A stretch of DNA of 64,000 nt. Source: Plasmodium brasilianum (Eukaryota; Apicomplexa; Aconoidasida; Haemosporida; Plasmodiidae). Numbering within the stretch: the first letter of the stretch is position 1; every line of letters begins with the position of its first letter. Both the position numbers and the translations under genes were made by a program. The DNA lies in NCBI RefSeq assembly GCF_023973825.1, contig NC_090117.1, positions 527,501 through 591,500 of the forward strand. The letters run 5' to 3'. A model generated the notes under the pieces. That model made no database searches, was not told the origin of the DNA, and worked only from the letters and a program-made list of their open reading frames with translations. Positions 45,801-59,200 of the stretch are shown here, piece by piece.

Positions 45801-48800
45801 TTTGTAACTGCCGCCTTCACTGCTACTACCACTACTGTCGTTGTCAAGGTTGGTCCTCCTATCACGCTCCCTATGACTTAAATTTTGCTGCATACCTTCA
45901 GTTAAGTGATCCATGCTGTTTTTCAAGTATCCCCTCATTTTCATCTCATTAAAAACAATGCTTTTTATATTTCTGTTTTGGAACGAAATTTTATACGGCA
46001 CACAGTTATTAATCATTTTTTCAATTTTTTGCGTTTTAGTATTTTTATTAATATAATAAATATGACTCTTTGTTATTATTAACAAGTCATAATATTCCTG
46101 ATATTCACTTACCGTATTTTCATATAAATAAAAAGGGGGGATGATACTATCTCTTTTTTCTCGTTGTTCCCTCATGGTCCTTTCATTTTCCTTGAACATA
46201 AAATTTTTGTTCATAATTAAATCGTTATTATTACTGTTCACTATGTTCCTTTGTTCATAAAAATGTGGCACGTTATTCCTTCCGCTATTTCCGTAAAGAA
46301 TGTGCATGTTGTCTTCACCCCCGCAATTGTAATTGTAGTCATTGCCATAATTGTAATTGTAATCATTATCGTAACTATAATTATTGTTATAATTGTTATA
46401 ATTGTAATCATTACCGTAATTGTACTTGTTATTGCTACTTCTGCGCATGTTCCCAAAATTACCTGCACAGTTCAGGTTTATTGACCGTTTTTCATTTTTT
46501 GCCATTCTACTGTTCACACTGTCATATTTCATCTTATCCATGTACAAGTCTTTTATTATATTATTATTCTGCGATTCTTCAAAAAATGTGTGCAAGTAGT
46601 AATTTTTCTTTTTATATATAACTCCAATTATTTCTTCATTAATGTAATATTCGTTTAAATGTTTAAAGACGAATTTATTTTTTTTGTAGTTCGACGACTG
46701 GCCAGTACTAGTGCTACTTCCTATTTCGTCTGCACTTGTTAATAATTTTAGTGTGTAACGCACTTGCTTCTTTGCAGTCCCGTTCTTGCTGTAGTTATCG
46801 CTACTGTCTCCACTACCGTCCTCTACTTCATCCCCTTCTTCATAATCACTCCCACTACCCATATAATGGCTACTATCTTCTCCTTTTCCCTCCCCTGTGT
46901 GCATTATATTTTTTTTTTTTTTTTTTACCTGAACGTTCATAATTTTTTCCGCATTTTTTTCTACATTTCCTTCCGCCTTTTTTCTCATATTCTCTTTCAT
47001 AAACGCAAAATTTCCAACTTGCCGATGGACCGCACTTTCCATTCTATCCTTTTTAATGTCCCTTTTTTGTTGATCTGAAAATGTAAATGTATTTTCTTTT
47101 TTTTTCTTTTTTTTTTTTTTCTTTCTTTCTTTTTCTTTCCCCCCCTTTGGATGATCATTATGTTGCACCATTTTACCCTTATCACGTGGCTTACAATTAT
47201 TATTTTTTTTTTCTTTTAAAATAATATATAAATTTTTCAAATGATGAGTAAAAACAACTTGCGAGTCCTTTTCATCAATTTTTAATCCTTTTTTGTGAGG
47301 AAAATTTTGAAAATCTTTCAAAATAATTTTAAAACTGTTACTATCCACATCCTTAACGAGTGATAAATAATATATGTTAAAATTATTATCAATCATTTTC
47401 AAAAAGATGTTACTCCTTTCGTGTACATAATTTATGTGCATATCTATGATTTTTAATTTGTTTAGTACACTTGGCTCTAAGTTCGAAGGATATGAAAATT
47501 TATTATCTTTGCAATTGGTATCATATCCCTCAATATTATTCTTATATATGTTAATGTAGTTATCTCTTTTGGGAACATTTTTTTTACGGTTATCATTTTT
47601 ATAATTTTTCATATTTCTCGCGTTTCCACCATTGTTGTAAAATGGTTCATTATCTGCTTCATAAGGCGATTCATAATTATCTCCATTTTGCACGTCATTC
47701 CTTGTGCCATTTTTCAATCCATTTCTCATACCATTCCTCGCTTCTTCACCCTCGGAATACCCTCTCTGTTGAGAAAAACCACTTTCATCGACGAAATAAA
47801 TATTACTCAATTCTCTTACTAGATCACTCTTGCTAAATACAATCGTTTCAGACAAATAATTTCTCGTATTATCTGACACACTTGACAATATTTTCACATA
47901 GAGATCGCTATTGTCATATAAAACATACAATATGGATCTCTCGTTGTCGACTAAAATCTTCTTCACTTTACTCTTAAAGAAGGAAAAGTATTTTATAAAA
48001 TAGGTGCTAATAATTTTTTTTAAATAAAAATTTAAAGGAAACTGCTGTAAGTCATCACAGTATATATTTTTCTTATATTCATCTATATTTTCTCTGCCAT
48101 TCAAAATAGTACAGGTACCTTCTTCTCCTTGTGTTTGTACATTCATACCATAATGACGACGTAGTACTGAACTGTTATGACTCTGTTCATGCGAATATGG
48201 GTGGTCATCTCCTCTAAGTGAGGATCCCTCGAGACTGTTATTAGTGATATTACGAGAAAAGATGGCTTTATTCACACTATTCACTAGTGTGCTAAATGAA
48301 CTTACCACTAATTGTTTAAATAAATTTAGGGGTTTATATAAATCCTCTTTTTCATAAACAAACTCATATATATCTCCATCATCCTGTGCTAAAAATATGC
48401 GCTCATTCTTTTCATTCGATTGAATGTGTTCATATATTTTCTTCACTGGTTTTGGTACTTTAAATAATAGAAATAAATATATATTAAAATAAAAGGGGTA
48501 TATACTTTGATATATCACTTGCTCACTCACTGAAATATTATAATCCTCTTCACAATTAAAGTATAAATGAATATTATAAAAATAAAAAGAATTTACAGTT
48601 ATTACCATAATGTAATAATTTTTAACCGAATTGTAAAAAGAATCCAAAGGAATAAGATTATTTAAGAACACTGTATCTATACATTCTATAGGAGAATCTA
48701 CCACTATTGTCATTTTTCGGCTACTCAGGTTATTTAAATTGTACAGGTGCAAATAATGCGTATTATCATGTTTATCATAAAACCACAGAAGGTTGATCTT

Positions 48801-48902
48801 TTCCACTATTCCTTTTTTTGTATAACGTATTTTTTCCAGCTCCTGATCTCGCTCCCATCTATCTGACCCCCCTACTCCTTGCTGTGTATCTTGCCCCATT
48901 TC

Positions 48903-48938
<36 letters not shown>

Positions 48939-50810
48939 CTGTTCATTTGTCCTTTCCAACTTGCGCTTTAAAAATAAAGCACCAGCATTCCTACAGTACA
49001 CATTAAATAGAATATCTCGGTTCCTACTACTACTGAACAAATAATTAATTTTGTATAAATTATTATAAAATAAAATATTTTTCTTATTACCCATGTGGAC
49101 CATCTTTTCATCATTTAGGATAATTCTACATATCCTTAAAAATAAATTAAAATCACACGTTAAATTTAGTTTCTCTCTTTTCTGTTTCTCACTTTCATCC
49201 TTTTTTTTCTGCTCTTCATAATTGTCTATTAACGTATCAACAGCACTATCAAATAATTCTGCAAATTTTTTTTTTATATCAATTTTATCCTCTTTACTAT
49301 TCTCTTGAATATCCGACATATATAATAATGAATTTTCTATCACATTTAATTTTTTCTCCACCGAGTTGAAGTAGTCACCTAACTTAATTTCTGACAGCAA
49401 AATTTTATATTTATCATATATATAATTAATATTCATCATTCGTTTCTTTTCCATTTTGCACGTATCATACAAATTGTTGTTATACTTGTTCATTTCTTCA
49501 TACACTGTTCCGACATGTGTGTCTTCTCTTATGTTTAAAGGCACGCTCCCTTCAACTACTACTTCTGCTGCTGTTCCTGTTGCTCCTACTGCTCCTACTG
49601 CTTCTGCTGCTCCTATTGCTCCTGCTTTTCCCTGTACTTCTACTCCATATCCCGCTTCTTCACCCCCACCACCTTTACCCTTCTCATGAGTACTTGCAAA
49701 ATTAGCTCTGTTATAGTACATATCCATGTTATTCTTATCAGGCAGATTCAAAATATTCTGCATAATTGTTTCACTTTTTTTTAAATCTTCCTTTATCTTC
49801 TCTGTATCTCTCATTCGGTTATAATCATCCTTTAAATTTACTTTAATTTCATTCGAATTTGACAAAATATTTAAGAGAAATTCTTTCTTTTTGTTTATAC
49901 TGTCCATACGTTCATTTAAAGAAAAGCTAGTTAACTCTCTACTATTATTATTCATTATTAAATTGCTACAAAACCGTTTAATGTTATTAATTATATGTGG
50001 ATAATTTTCCCTTTCTAATGAACCATGTTCTGTCCTATTATCAATGTCTTCATAGGATTCTCTTTCGCTATCTGAGCGGGATACTTTGCTTTTACTTGAT
50101 TCGCGTTCATAGTACCTGCTTTTCCTGTTACTTGTGCGACTATCCTTTCTATAACTACTACTCGATAAGTTACTTAACGGGGATTCACCCTTATCAATCT
50201 CTCCACCTTTATCAATCTCTCCACCTTTGTCAATCTCTCCACCTTTATCAATCTCTCCACATTTATCAATCTCTCCACCTTTATCAATCTCTCCACATTT
50301 ATCAATCTCTCCACCTTTATCAATCCCTTCATCCCTATCACCCTGTTGCCCATAATTTTGCAGTCTTGAAAAAAAAGAACCGTCCGCACTCTCATCGTTA
50401 AAGATAGAAAGATCATACATGTTTTCATCATTGAATTTGTTGGCAAACATCTCTTCATTGTTTTTTACATTCCTCTTTTCAACAGCGAAAAAGTTTTCTT
50501 CTGACCCTGATTCTAAGGAGTTCTTTTTTTCCCCCTTCACCTTACCATATATACTACTCCTACCGTTTTTACCTCTACCATTTATACTACTCTTTCCATT
50601 CTTACCACTACTATTTTTACCGTTCTTACTACTATCATTCTTATTGCTCTTACTTCTACGTCCATGCGTAAAATAATTTTTAAAACTATCTCTTATCGTT
50701 CCTTTGTGTGGTTCATCTATTTGTGTATTCTTACCTGACTTCTTCTTAGCAGTTTCGTCTATCTCCATATTTTTTGTGCCTTCATTTTTTGTATCCTCAT
50801 CTTTCATCAT
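39820..50810 (-). CDS. Giant Nup155/Nup170-like nucleoporin (frame broken by a T run)
   Basis: Two long abutting frames (50810-about 44330 and about 44310-39820) read as one protein of about 3,660 aa if the 17-base T run at 44313-44329 is off by a base or two. The break follows NEDLFFQKKKKK and resumes at SRSMYEESD. The start is taken at the ATG at 50810 (MMKDEDTKN). The frame is open to 50969, but that part looks like spacer. Around residues 640-960 it resembles the Nup155/Nup170 N-terminal propeller: ERIFLAQDDGDIYEFVYEKE (near 802) and KKILVDNERSILYVLYDNSD (near 950). The C-terminal third is helical, as expected for the Nup155 solenoid. It should be an inner-ring scaffold of the nuclear pore. 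It is more than twice the length of human Nup155 because of low-complexity inserts. No FG repeats are seen. Confidence 0.72.
43320..43425 (-). repeat. In-frame 12-bp repeat (KMNA)
   Basis: Tandem units encode Lys-Met-Asn-Ala and related Lys-Thr-Asp runs in the second half of the Nup155-like protein. It is a polar insert between solenoid-like segments. Confidence 0.85.
45680..45765 (-). repeat. In-frame 12-bp repeat with cysteine (NDCV/NDCG)
   Basis: About seven 12-bp units encode Asn-Asp-Cys-Val or Asn-Asp-Cys-Gly in the Nup155-like protein. Cysteine is unusual in Plasmodium low-complexity inserts. Confidence 0.88.
50188..50330 (-). repeat. In-frame 21-bp repeat (GEIDKGG/GEIDKCG)
   Basis: About seven copies near the N-terminus of the Nup155-like protein (about residues 160-207). 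They encode a Gly-Glu-Ile-Asp-Lys motif with Gly/Cys variation at one site. Confidence 0.9.
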
Positions 50811-51611
50811 ATTTTTTTTAGTACGTGCAAAGTTATATCTGTGGCATGTACAATCAAAGGGGAACAGTGGTACAGCGCCTCGTGTTTGTACACCCACATG
50901 TACTCGCATATAAATGCAAACATATGCATATGCATTTACATATACATGTACACATACACTTACATACAAGCATACAGTGTTAAAAGTGAGTCCCGGCTCT
51001 TATTTTCCTGCGCCAAGAAACGCGCGCTTTGGAAGTTAAAAGCGAGGATACAAGTAATGGGTACAGAGAAAAAGAAAAAGAAGAAAAAGAAGAAAAAAAA
51101 AAGATAAAAGATAAATTCGAAAAGGAAAATAAAATTATTTTTTAGGTCCTTTTTTCCCCTTTCGCATTCTCCTTTCATAAATCTTAATACGCATGAGCAT
51201 ATACATACAAAATTCATACATTACATACATGTACCCGTTAGAGGTCGCATTAAATGCGCTCCTTTAACGAATATTCAAATATGCAAGCACTTGCTTAGCT
51301 CTTTTTGCCCTTTTTAAATATATCTTTTTTTATAAGTGCCTAGTTGCACAGAACAAATTAAAAAAAAAAGTAAAAAGGCGAAACGAAAAAGGAAGAAAGC
51401 GAGAAACGAATAATGCTAAGCATATAATGCTAAAAGAAAAATGAGAAAATATTCAAAAAAAAAAAAAAGAACAAACATTTAACCAAACTGGCGTACATGA
51501 ATAACTTATATCAGAAAAATGGCAAAACGAGCTTACGCGTATATGTAATCATGTAAACAATGAACGAAATAGTGAACGCGCACTTTTTTTTTTGAATTAA
51601 ACGGAGAGCAA

Positions 51612-51925
51612 CAGACGTTCATAAAAGTACGCATAAATATAGCCATAAGTATAGGTATAATAAATGTACGCATAAATATAGCCATAAGTATAGGTATAAT
51701 AAATGTACGCATAAATATAGCCATAAGTATAGGTATAATAAATGTACGCATAAATATAGCCATAAGTATAGGTATAATAAATGTACGCATAAATATAGCC
51801 ATAAGTATAGGTATAATAAATGTACGCATAAATATAGCCATAAGTATAGATATAATAAATGTACGCATAAATATAGCCATAAGTATAGATATAATAAATG
51901 TACGCATAAATATAGGTATAATAAA
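51612..51925. repeat. 39-bp minisatellite
   Basis: About seven to eight near-identical 39-bp copies, each containing gtacgcataaatatagccat followed by aagtataggtataataaat. It has the longest unit of any array in the window and is open in several minus-strand frames. Confidence 0.94.
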
Positions 51926-52667
51926 TGTAAGCATAAATGTAGGCTTACGTGTATATTAAGTGTAAACATAAGTGTAAGCATAAAGTTAAGCATAAATTCG
52001 TGCGACTATGTGTACATATGTATATATATTTATGTATGTATACACGTATAATGTATATACATCCTTATGCACGTATACCCCTACACTTAATTTTTTTTCG
52101 AAAAAGGCTCCTACATACGTGTCGTATAATGCCAACGCGAGTTCAAATGAAAAACACAAATGCAAAAATAATTGCGTGTAACTTTATACTTTTTTCTTTA
52201 TTATAAATAAAATCAATTAATGCTTACAAATGTTGACTTCAAGAAATTTCAAAAGTGCTCGATGAGCTTACCAAAATAAAATAAAAAATAAAAAATAAAA
52301 AATAAAAAACAAAAATAAAAATGAAAATGAAAATACAAAATTGTACATTCGAGTAATTTTACAAAGAAAATGGAATTTGCAAGATTTCTTATTTCGTTTT
52401 GCATATTTATTACCTAGTACTTCTTACTTCCAACTTCTTCCTTTTTATTTTTTCTTCTCTACACTTTTCAACATACATATAGTACATATTACACTGTACG
52501 CAAAAAAGGAGCGTACAATTTTGTATATGCATGGGAAAACGAAGCTATTTTTTTTTTTTTTTTAAGTGAAAACATAAAAAATAGTAGTAAGTGAACATTT
52601 TAATGCAATTGAGGTTGGAGGTGCCGCACTTATTTAGCTATTGCATGTACCCGTGAAGAAGCTCGTG

Positions 52668-52796
52668 AATATATGTATGTATGTATATATGTATGTATGT
52701 ATGTATGTATATATGTATGTATGTATGTATATATGTATGTATGTATGTATATATGTATGTATGTATATATGTATGTATGTATGTATGTATATATAT
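52668..52796. repeat. gtatgtat/atat microsatellite
   Basis: An interrupted tetranucleotide array, stop-free on both strands, giving spurious Tyr/Met/Cys frames. Confidence 0.9.
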
Positions 52797-53137
52797 ATAT
52801 TTTTTTTTTTTTTTAATATTTTTGCATGCATGTGCATGTTACATACGTGGACATACATATAATATACGCACCACTCGGCTCAATGCACTTCCGGCCCCTC
52901 TCACTATTGAGACCCACAACATAACAACATAATATATAATCCTGATTAAGTTGTTATTACAATGATCTCATGATTTATCTTTCTCCTTCTGTTTCTCTTT
53001 CTGTTGTACATTCCTTTTTGAAAGGAGCCATCGTTTAATTCTTGCAAAGGATTATACAAAAGAGTGGAAATAGAAACACAACACTATATATGCAGCCGTG
53101 AAGCAATATTTGTGAGTAGCATAGTCCAACTTGTCAA

Positions 53138-53228
53138 CAGCAGAGTAGGCCGATTTCTAATCAGCGGAGTAGACCCATTTCTAATCAGCAGAGTAGACCC
53201 ATTTCTAATCAACGGAGTAGACCCATTT
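53138..53228. repeat. 24-bp repeat directly upstream of a start codon
   Basis: Between three and four copies of a 24-bp unit (gtagacccatttctaatcag core) end 50 bp before the ATG at 53278, so the array is probably in the 5' UTR. Confidence 0.85.
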
Positions 53229-53277
53229 TTTGAAAAGCAAAAAAAAGGTAGTTATCTTAAAGACACACAGAAAGACG

Positions 53278-56200
53278 ATGCGAAAGGTACTCCTGTCGAA
53301 CAAAAAAGTTTATGAGTTAATAGCCACAAACAACTATAGAGGATATGAAGAAGATATTAAGGATATAGTTGAAAATAAATATGCAAAATTGTTAACATAC
53401 CTGAGCTCAAATAACAAGTACCACGAAATAGTATCATTAAAGCTGCAGCAGTATATTAATGAACATCTAAGTATTAAAGAGTCTAAATCATATTTTTTCG
53501 GTTTTTCAAAGGAACTGCTAGTTCATTGTTTGAAGGTTTACTTTTACGATGCCCTGTACCACGAAAATACACATCATTTGAGGTGCGAATGCGCTCAAGT
53601 GGGGAAGGAGCTGCAAACAGATCAGAGGAATGGACATTGGAATGGAAAGCAAAATGGAAAGTCGATGGAGCAACCATCCCAGGAGGAAGCCCTCCTCAAA
53701 GAAATAGAACAAAACGCGCATTTGATTGAGATGGACAGGCTACATTTATTATACTGTGATGAGTATTTTTACATTTTTAAAAGCATCCTACATATATTGA
53801 AAGAGTGTAATATCTTTTATTTTTATCAGAACTACAACACAGAAGACTTTTCATATGAGCATAATTTTATGTATGAACTTTTTTCTATATTAGAAAGAAA
53901 ATTAAATATACAGCAATTGATACAAATATATTTTGACACATATAAAGACACGAACAACTATTTCGAAATGATAAAACAAGTAGATTTAGAGAACAACGGG
54001 TATTGGGTATATAAATATATTTTATTATTTCTAAATGTGCAAACGTTTTGTATTAATATTTTTTTTTTTCTACAATTAAGATTAAATATATTGGAAAAGT
54101 CTAATATCAAGTCCATTCTTAGTATATTTTTAACGTTCTCTAGTATTAACTTATCTAATAGGTATTATGCTAACAATGATATAATAACGAATGCACTTCA
54201 ACAAAAAGAATACTCAATTATATTTCTAATAGCATCTGTAAGTAATTTTTTAACGTTAGAAGATATTAATAAATATGTGAAATGTTCCTCTTCTATCAAT
54301 TTTTTTAAATTAATTTTTCTTTTTAAAAATAATATTTCAACGAATAACTATCAGCAAAATGTACGGCTTCTGTCATATTGTCTAAACTACTTTGATGATA
54401 TGCTTCAAAATTTTTCATTTATTGATTATAGTTGTGTGTATAAGAAAGTTCTGTTGAATATTTTGGATAACGCCCTTTGTCCCGACGAGATTAGTGAGCA
54501 TCTAAGGGAGGAGGAGCACAGTGGGGGAGGCAATCCTGGAAGTGGTATTGGAAGTGGTACTGGATGTGGTACTGGATGCGGAAGAGCCAGCCAGACCAAC
54601 AATGGTTATAGGAACGATGGTTGCAGTAATGACAGCGGCTCTGATAACACGGAGGAGATCGGGGTGAAGCAGCAATTCACTACGTATCAAGAAGAGAGGA
54701 ATAGCAGCTGCTACGTTACACCCACTGGAGGGGTACTGGATGAACGTGGCTACGTAAGTTATAATGGAAGTGGACATTTATATGATAGCAGTAGTAACCA
54801 CAGCACCATTGGTTATAGTATGCATTTAAGAGGTAAAGGTTTCATGTATAAAGAAGGTAAAAGGATAAAGGATATAGAACAAGGGAAAAGACATTCCCTT
54901 ACTGAACGGGATTTACACTTTTCACTTATAAAAAATATAAAAAAACATATAGAAAAAAAAGAATTTTTTAAGAAAACAATCAATAGTAATCTTTTTTTAA
55001 AAATATGTATTAGTTTATTTAAAAAAGAAGATTTGCTTTTATTTTCCTATGAAATAAAAAAAAATTATAAAAATATAAAAACTTGTATAGATTATCTTCA
55101 AGGGGATGATTTACAGTATGATATATACTCGACGAGTTATTTCTTCTATGACTATAATTATCGGAGCACAGAAATTGTTATTACTGAGGAAGAAAGGAAG
55201 AAAATGGTATCTCCCTTTATTTCTATTGAAAGCAAAAATATTCTGCTTGAAATGTCGACTCTATTTTTTTCGTACGATTACTTGAAGGTTTATTCTGTGA
55301 GGGCGAATCGAAGTAGGGAATTATCGAGGGGGCTGGGGCGTCTTCGTTGTAAGAGCGGTAAACAAAAGAGAAGCATGCAAAAGAGAAAGCAGCATAAAAG
55401 CAGCAACATATACCATCCAGTCATATTGCATAATGTGAACCGACTTCTGTTAGAGTTCTTTTGCAGTAAAATATGCAATTCTTCTATTAATGCACTGATA
55501 ATGTTTAACCATAACTTGTTATCGATATACAGAATTTTGAAAGCGTTAATAGGGACAAGCGCTAATCTAATTAACTTCAGTGAAGTTACTAAGGCTGTTC
55601 AGTCCTTTTCAAATAGATGTTATGAAAATGATGACAATACTGTTACAATTTTGGAAGATACAATATATTATAAAATATTAGAAATTTTAAAAAAGAAAAA
55701 TTTAAATAAAAATAGTATTTATATTACATATATTGAATACTACTACATTTTGTTGGACTACTACTGCAAATTTCTGTATAGTAATTATTCGGATAGGAAT
55801 GAGAGCAATAATTTTTCCAAAGATGGCATGTTTTTCTTTTTTAAAAATATAATTAATTTTTTTTGTAAAATTTTAAAAATAAATAAATGTTTTCATTTAC
55901 TAATCGAAATAAAATTGAATAATTATTTTAAACTGTCGTATGATATTAGAAATAGTTTTATAAGTTTATTTACTTATCTTTTTTTTTTCTCCATAAGATT
56001 TAAAGAATTGACATTATTAAATTATGATATAGTAAGCTGTTTACTTTTTTTATTAAAAAAAATTAATATTAACAAATTAAATGCATATATTTTTCAAATG
56101 TTTTCTTATGTTGAACAAGAACAACTATTAAGGAAGGAAAGGAATGAACATCTTTATATAAACAAAGGAAGGAACATTTTCACTTCATCTGATGTAGATA

Positions 56201-59200
56201 CAAGTAATGATCTTAATAGCAATTATAATTATGAAAAAATATGTACAAATAATTATAACGACCATAGTGTTGAAAGCTTTAATATTAATTATGATAACCT
56301 TACCAATTTTAAGTTGGAAAAGGATTATATCGACATAAAAGACAAATTTAGAATTGATATTTCCTTTTTGAAAATTTTCTTTCTCCTGAGTGAGGTCCGA
56401 CGAGTGGATCTAACTGAGGATGGAGTAAAGACTAGTGAAAAGGATAGTGGAAAGACTAGTGAAAAGGATAGTGGAAAGACTAGTGAAAAGGATAGCGGAA
56501 AGACTAGTGAAAAGGATAGTGGAAAGACTAGTGAAAAGGATAGTGGAAAGACTAGTGAAAAGGATAGTGGAAAGACTAGTGAAAAGGATAGTGGAAAGAA
56601 TAATGACAAGGATAGTGGAAAGACCAGTAACGATGATGGCAGCAAGACTAGTAACGAGCACTTGAAGGAAGACAATTCTTGCTACAACGTTAACGAGAAA
56701 TACGAGAACAACAGCAGTAGTGGCAGCAACGTATGCAGTAGTGATATGAGGGGGGGTAAGCCTTCCCCCCTGTACGGAAGCACCGTCCACCCTATTATCA
56801 GAGTTCAACGTTATGATAAGCACAATGGTAGAGGTGCTACTGTATACCGCAGTCAGCAGGGGGGTAGAGTAGTTTCACCTTGCAGTTACAACAACAGCAG
56901 CGGAAGAAATTGTGGAGGAAGCAACGGTCGAAGAAGCGGTCAAAGCAGTGATCGAAGCAATGGTCAAAGCAGTGATCGAAGCAATGGCCAAAGCAGTGAT
57001 CGAAGCAATGGCCAAAGCAGTGATCGAAGTAATGGCCAAAGCAGTGATCGAAGCAATGGCCAAAGCAGCAGTCGAAGCAGTGGAAGGCGTAACAGCCACG
57101 TTAATTACCGGCAGCAGGATCTGTGGAGGAACCAAGAGAACGCGAGGAGTTACTACACCACGGAGTGTATAAGCCTGGAAGAAATATTTATTATCACTCT
57201 TATGGAACTGTGTGCAGTGGAAAATTATAGGTTTACATTTGTAAACGACTTGTTAAGTTTGTATGAAGAGGAAAAAAGGAAAAAAATATATATTAACACA
57301 GAAATCATTTTAATATTATTTAAAAAGGTTATAAAGAGAAAAAAATTAAATTTTTTTTTTTTTAATATTTACAAAACTTTACAAAATAAAGTAAATCATA
57401 TATTAGCAAGTATAAATATTTTAATAAAAAAATGGGTTAAGTGGACTTTTAAAAATTGTAATAATACATTTAAAAGAGAAAAGAATATTAATATAAAAAA
57501 ATTGGTAAAATTATTTTTTATATCTTTTTATAAATTTGTAAAAAATTATTTTGTACAAATACATGACTTTATTGACAATTTGAAAATATATAATAGTAAA
57601 AACAATTTTGATGATTTTTTTTTTTTAATTTTTTCAAAATATGTAAACAGAGTGTTTATCGACAATTTCTCTGCTTCATTCATATTTAGCTTGTCCAAGT
57701 ACGCAATTTTAAATGAATGTATGTCTATAATTAATTATATGATAAAAGTGAGTAGTAACGTGAATATTGAGCAAGTTAGACAAATACATGCGGAGGTAAT
57801 GAATGCAGTAAGGAAGAAGCACCCCCAAATGGTTGAAAATGATAGCACACGCAATGCAATTAATGGAATTAATGGCAATGAGAACAATAATGGCAATGAG
57901 GACAATAATGGCAATGAGAACAGGGATAATAATCGTAACAGTTATAACTGTAGTAATAATAAAAATAAAAGCAGCAGCCGTAATAATGATATCAGTAATA
58001 TTAAGAATAGCAATGGATATGGAAATGGTAATGGAAATAATAATAATAATTATTATTATAATGAGACAGCAGACGAGGGAGTACACCCCTTGTCAACGTA
58101 CAGAATGACAAACAAAATGAACGAATTGCCTGTGAATCACACAGTGAAACCATATTCCACCACTACCTTCAACAATTTTATGAACAACATAATTATAAGT
58201 CATAAAACTCTGTTAAATAAACCTGATATGTACATAAAAAAAAAAGTAAATATATTTCAAATTGATACCATGAGTAATGACCAGTATTTGCACAATCATT
58301 ATACGATGGACTATATAACGGATCTGTTATTACTAGAAAAGCAGGCAAAGGATGGACAGAAGGATTTCTGCACGCACCACGGGATGTTCCATGCGCACAG
58401 GAATTTTTGTAACATGGACAGTAATAGAAGCGGCGATATAAGTGGTAATAGGAGCGGCAATAGGAGCAGCAATTACAACATCGATTGCAAGGACAATTAC
58501 ATGAGCAATCGCAAGGACCTCCACAATGGAAATATTGAAAAACTGCTTCGACAGTCAACCATAAACTTTAATTTGATCGATGAATCAACGAACGAAAACT
58601 CCGTTAATCAGCATTCCATGTTCAGCCAAAGTGAGTACCTTACTAAGTACAATTTAACATTTTTTAAATATTTCTGTCATATAAGAAATCTATTAAAAAT
58701 AATTTTTCAGAATAATTATGTATTTTTCTTAAGTGATTTTTTACTTATGAATTATGAACAGTCAGGAAAAAAAAAAAAAAAAAATATATTTTTTTTTAAT
58801 TATAACCTGAACATGTCAGGTGATTGCTTTTCTTCTGTATTTAATCTTTTCATAAATGAATACAATGCAATTTATTACAAAAGTGGGCATGCCATTTTAT
58901 CCCATTTCAAGGAGATAAATTACAGAAAGTTGTACGAACAAGTTATTAACCGAATATTACTCATGTATTCACTCTTGTTGGACCCTTGTTATCATTTCAT
59001 ATTTCTCAAGGAAGTAAAAGTTATATGGACAAACATTTCAAATCAGATATTCTCTCTATTCAACACTTCCCACCTTATAAGTAACTTGTTTTCAAAGGCG
59101 TCCTTCAGCATCATTCAGAAGGTGAGTCTGCTTCGGCTTCCTTGGGTCGCGTTTCCCTCGTGCATGTGTATTTGTGTGTGTATTTGTGTGTGTATTTGTG

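Larger units (their letters stand above)
50811..53277. promoter_or_regulatory. Divergent intergenic region between the two giant genes
   Basis: About 2.5 kb separate the start codons of the Nup155-like (-) and the 53.3-kb (+) genes, so both promoters should lie here. It holds a 39-bp minisatellite (51625-51925), a gtatgtat microsatellite (52668-52795), T runs and a 24-bp repeat just before the plus-strand ATG. No exon is supported. Confidence 0.55.

Noticed and set aside
51533..51993. Minus-strand frames of 124-133 aa with Leu/Ile repeats
   Set aside because: They are stop-free translations of the 39-bp spacer minisatellite, whose 13-residue period equals the unit.
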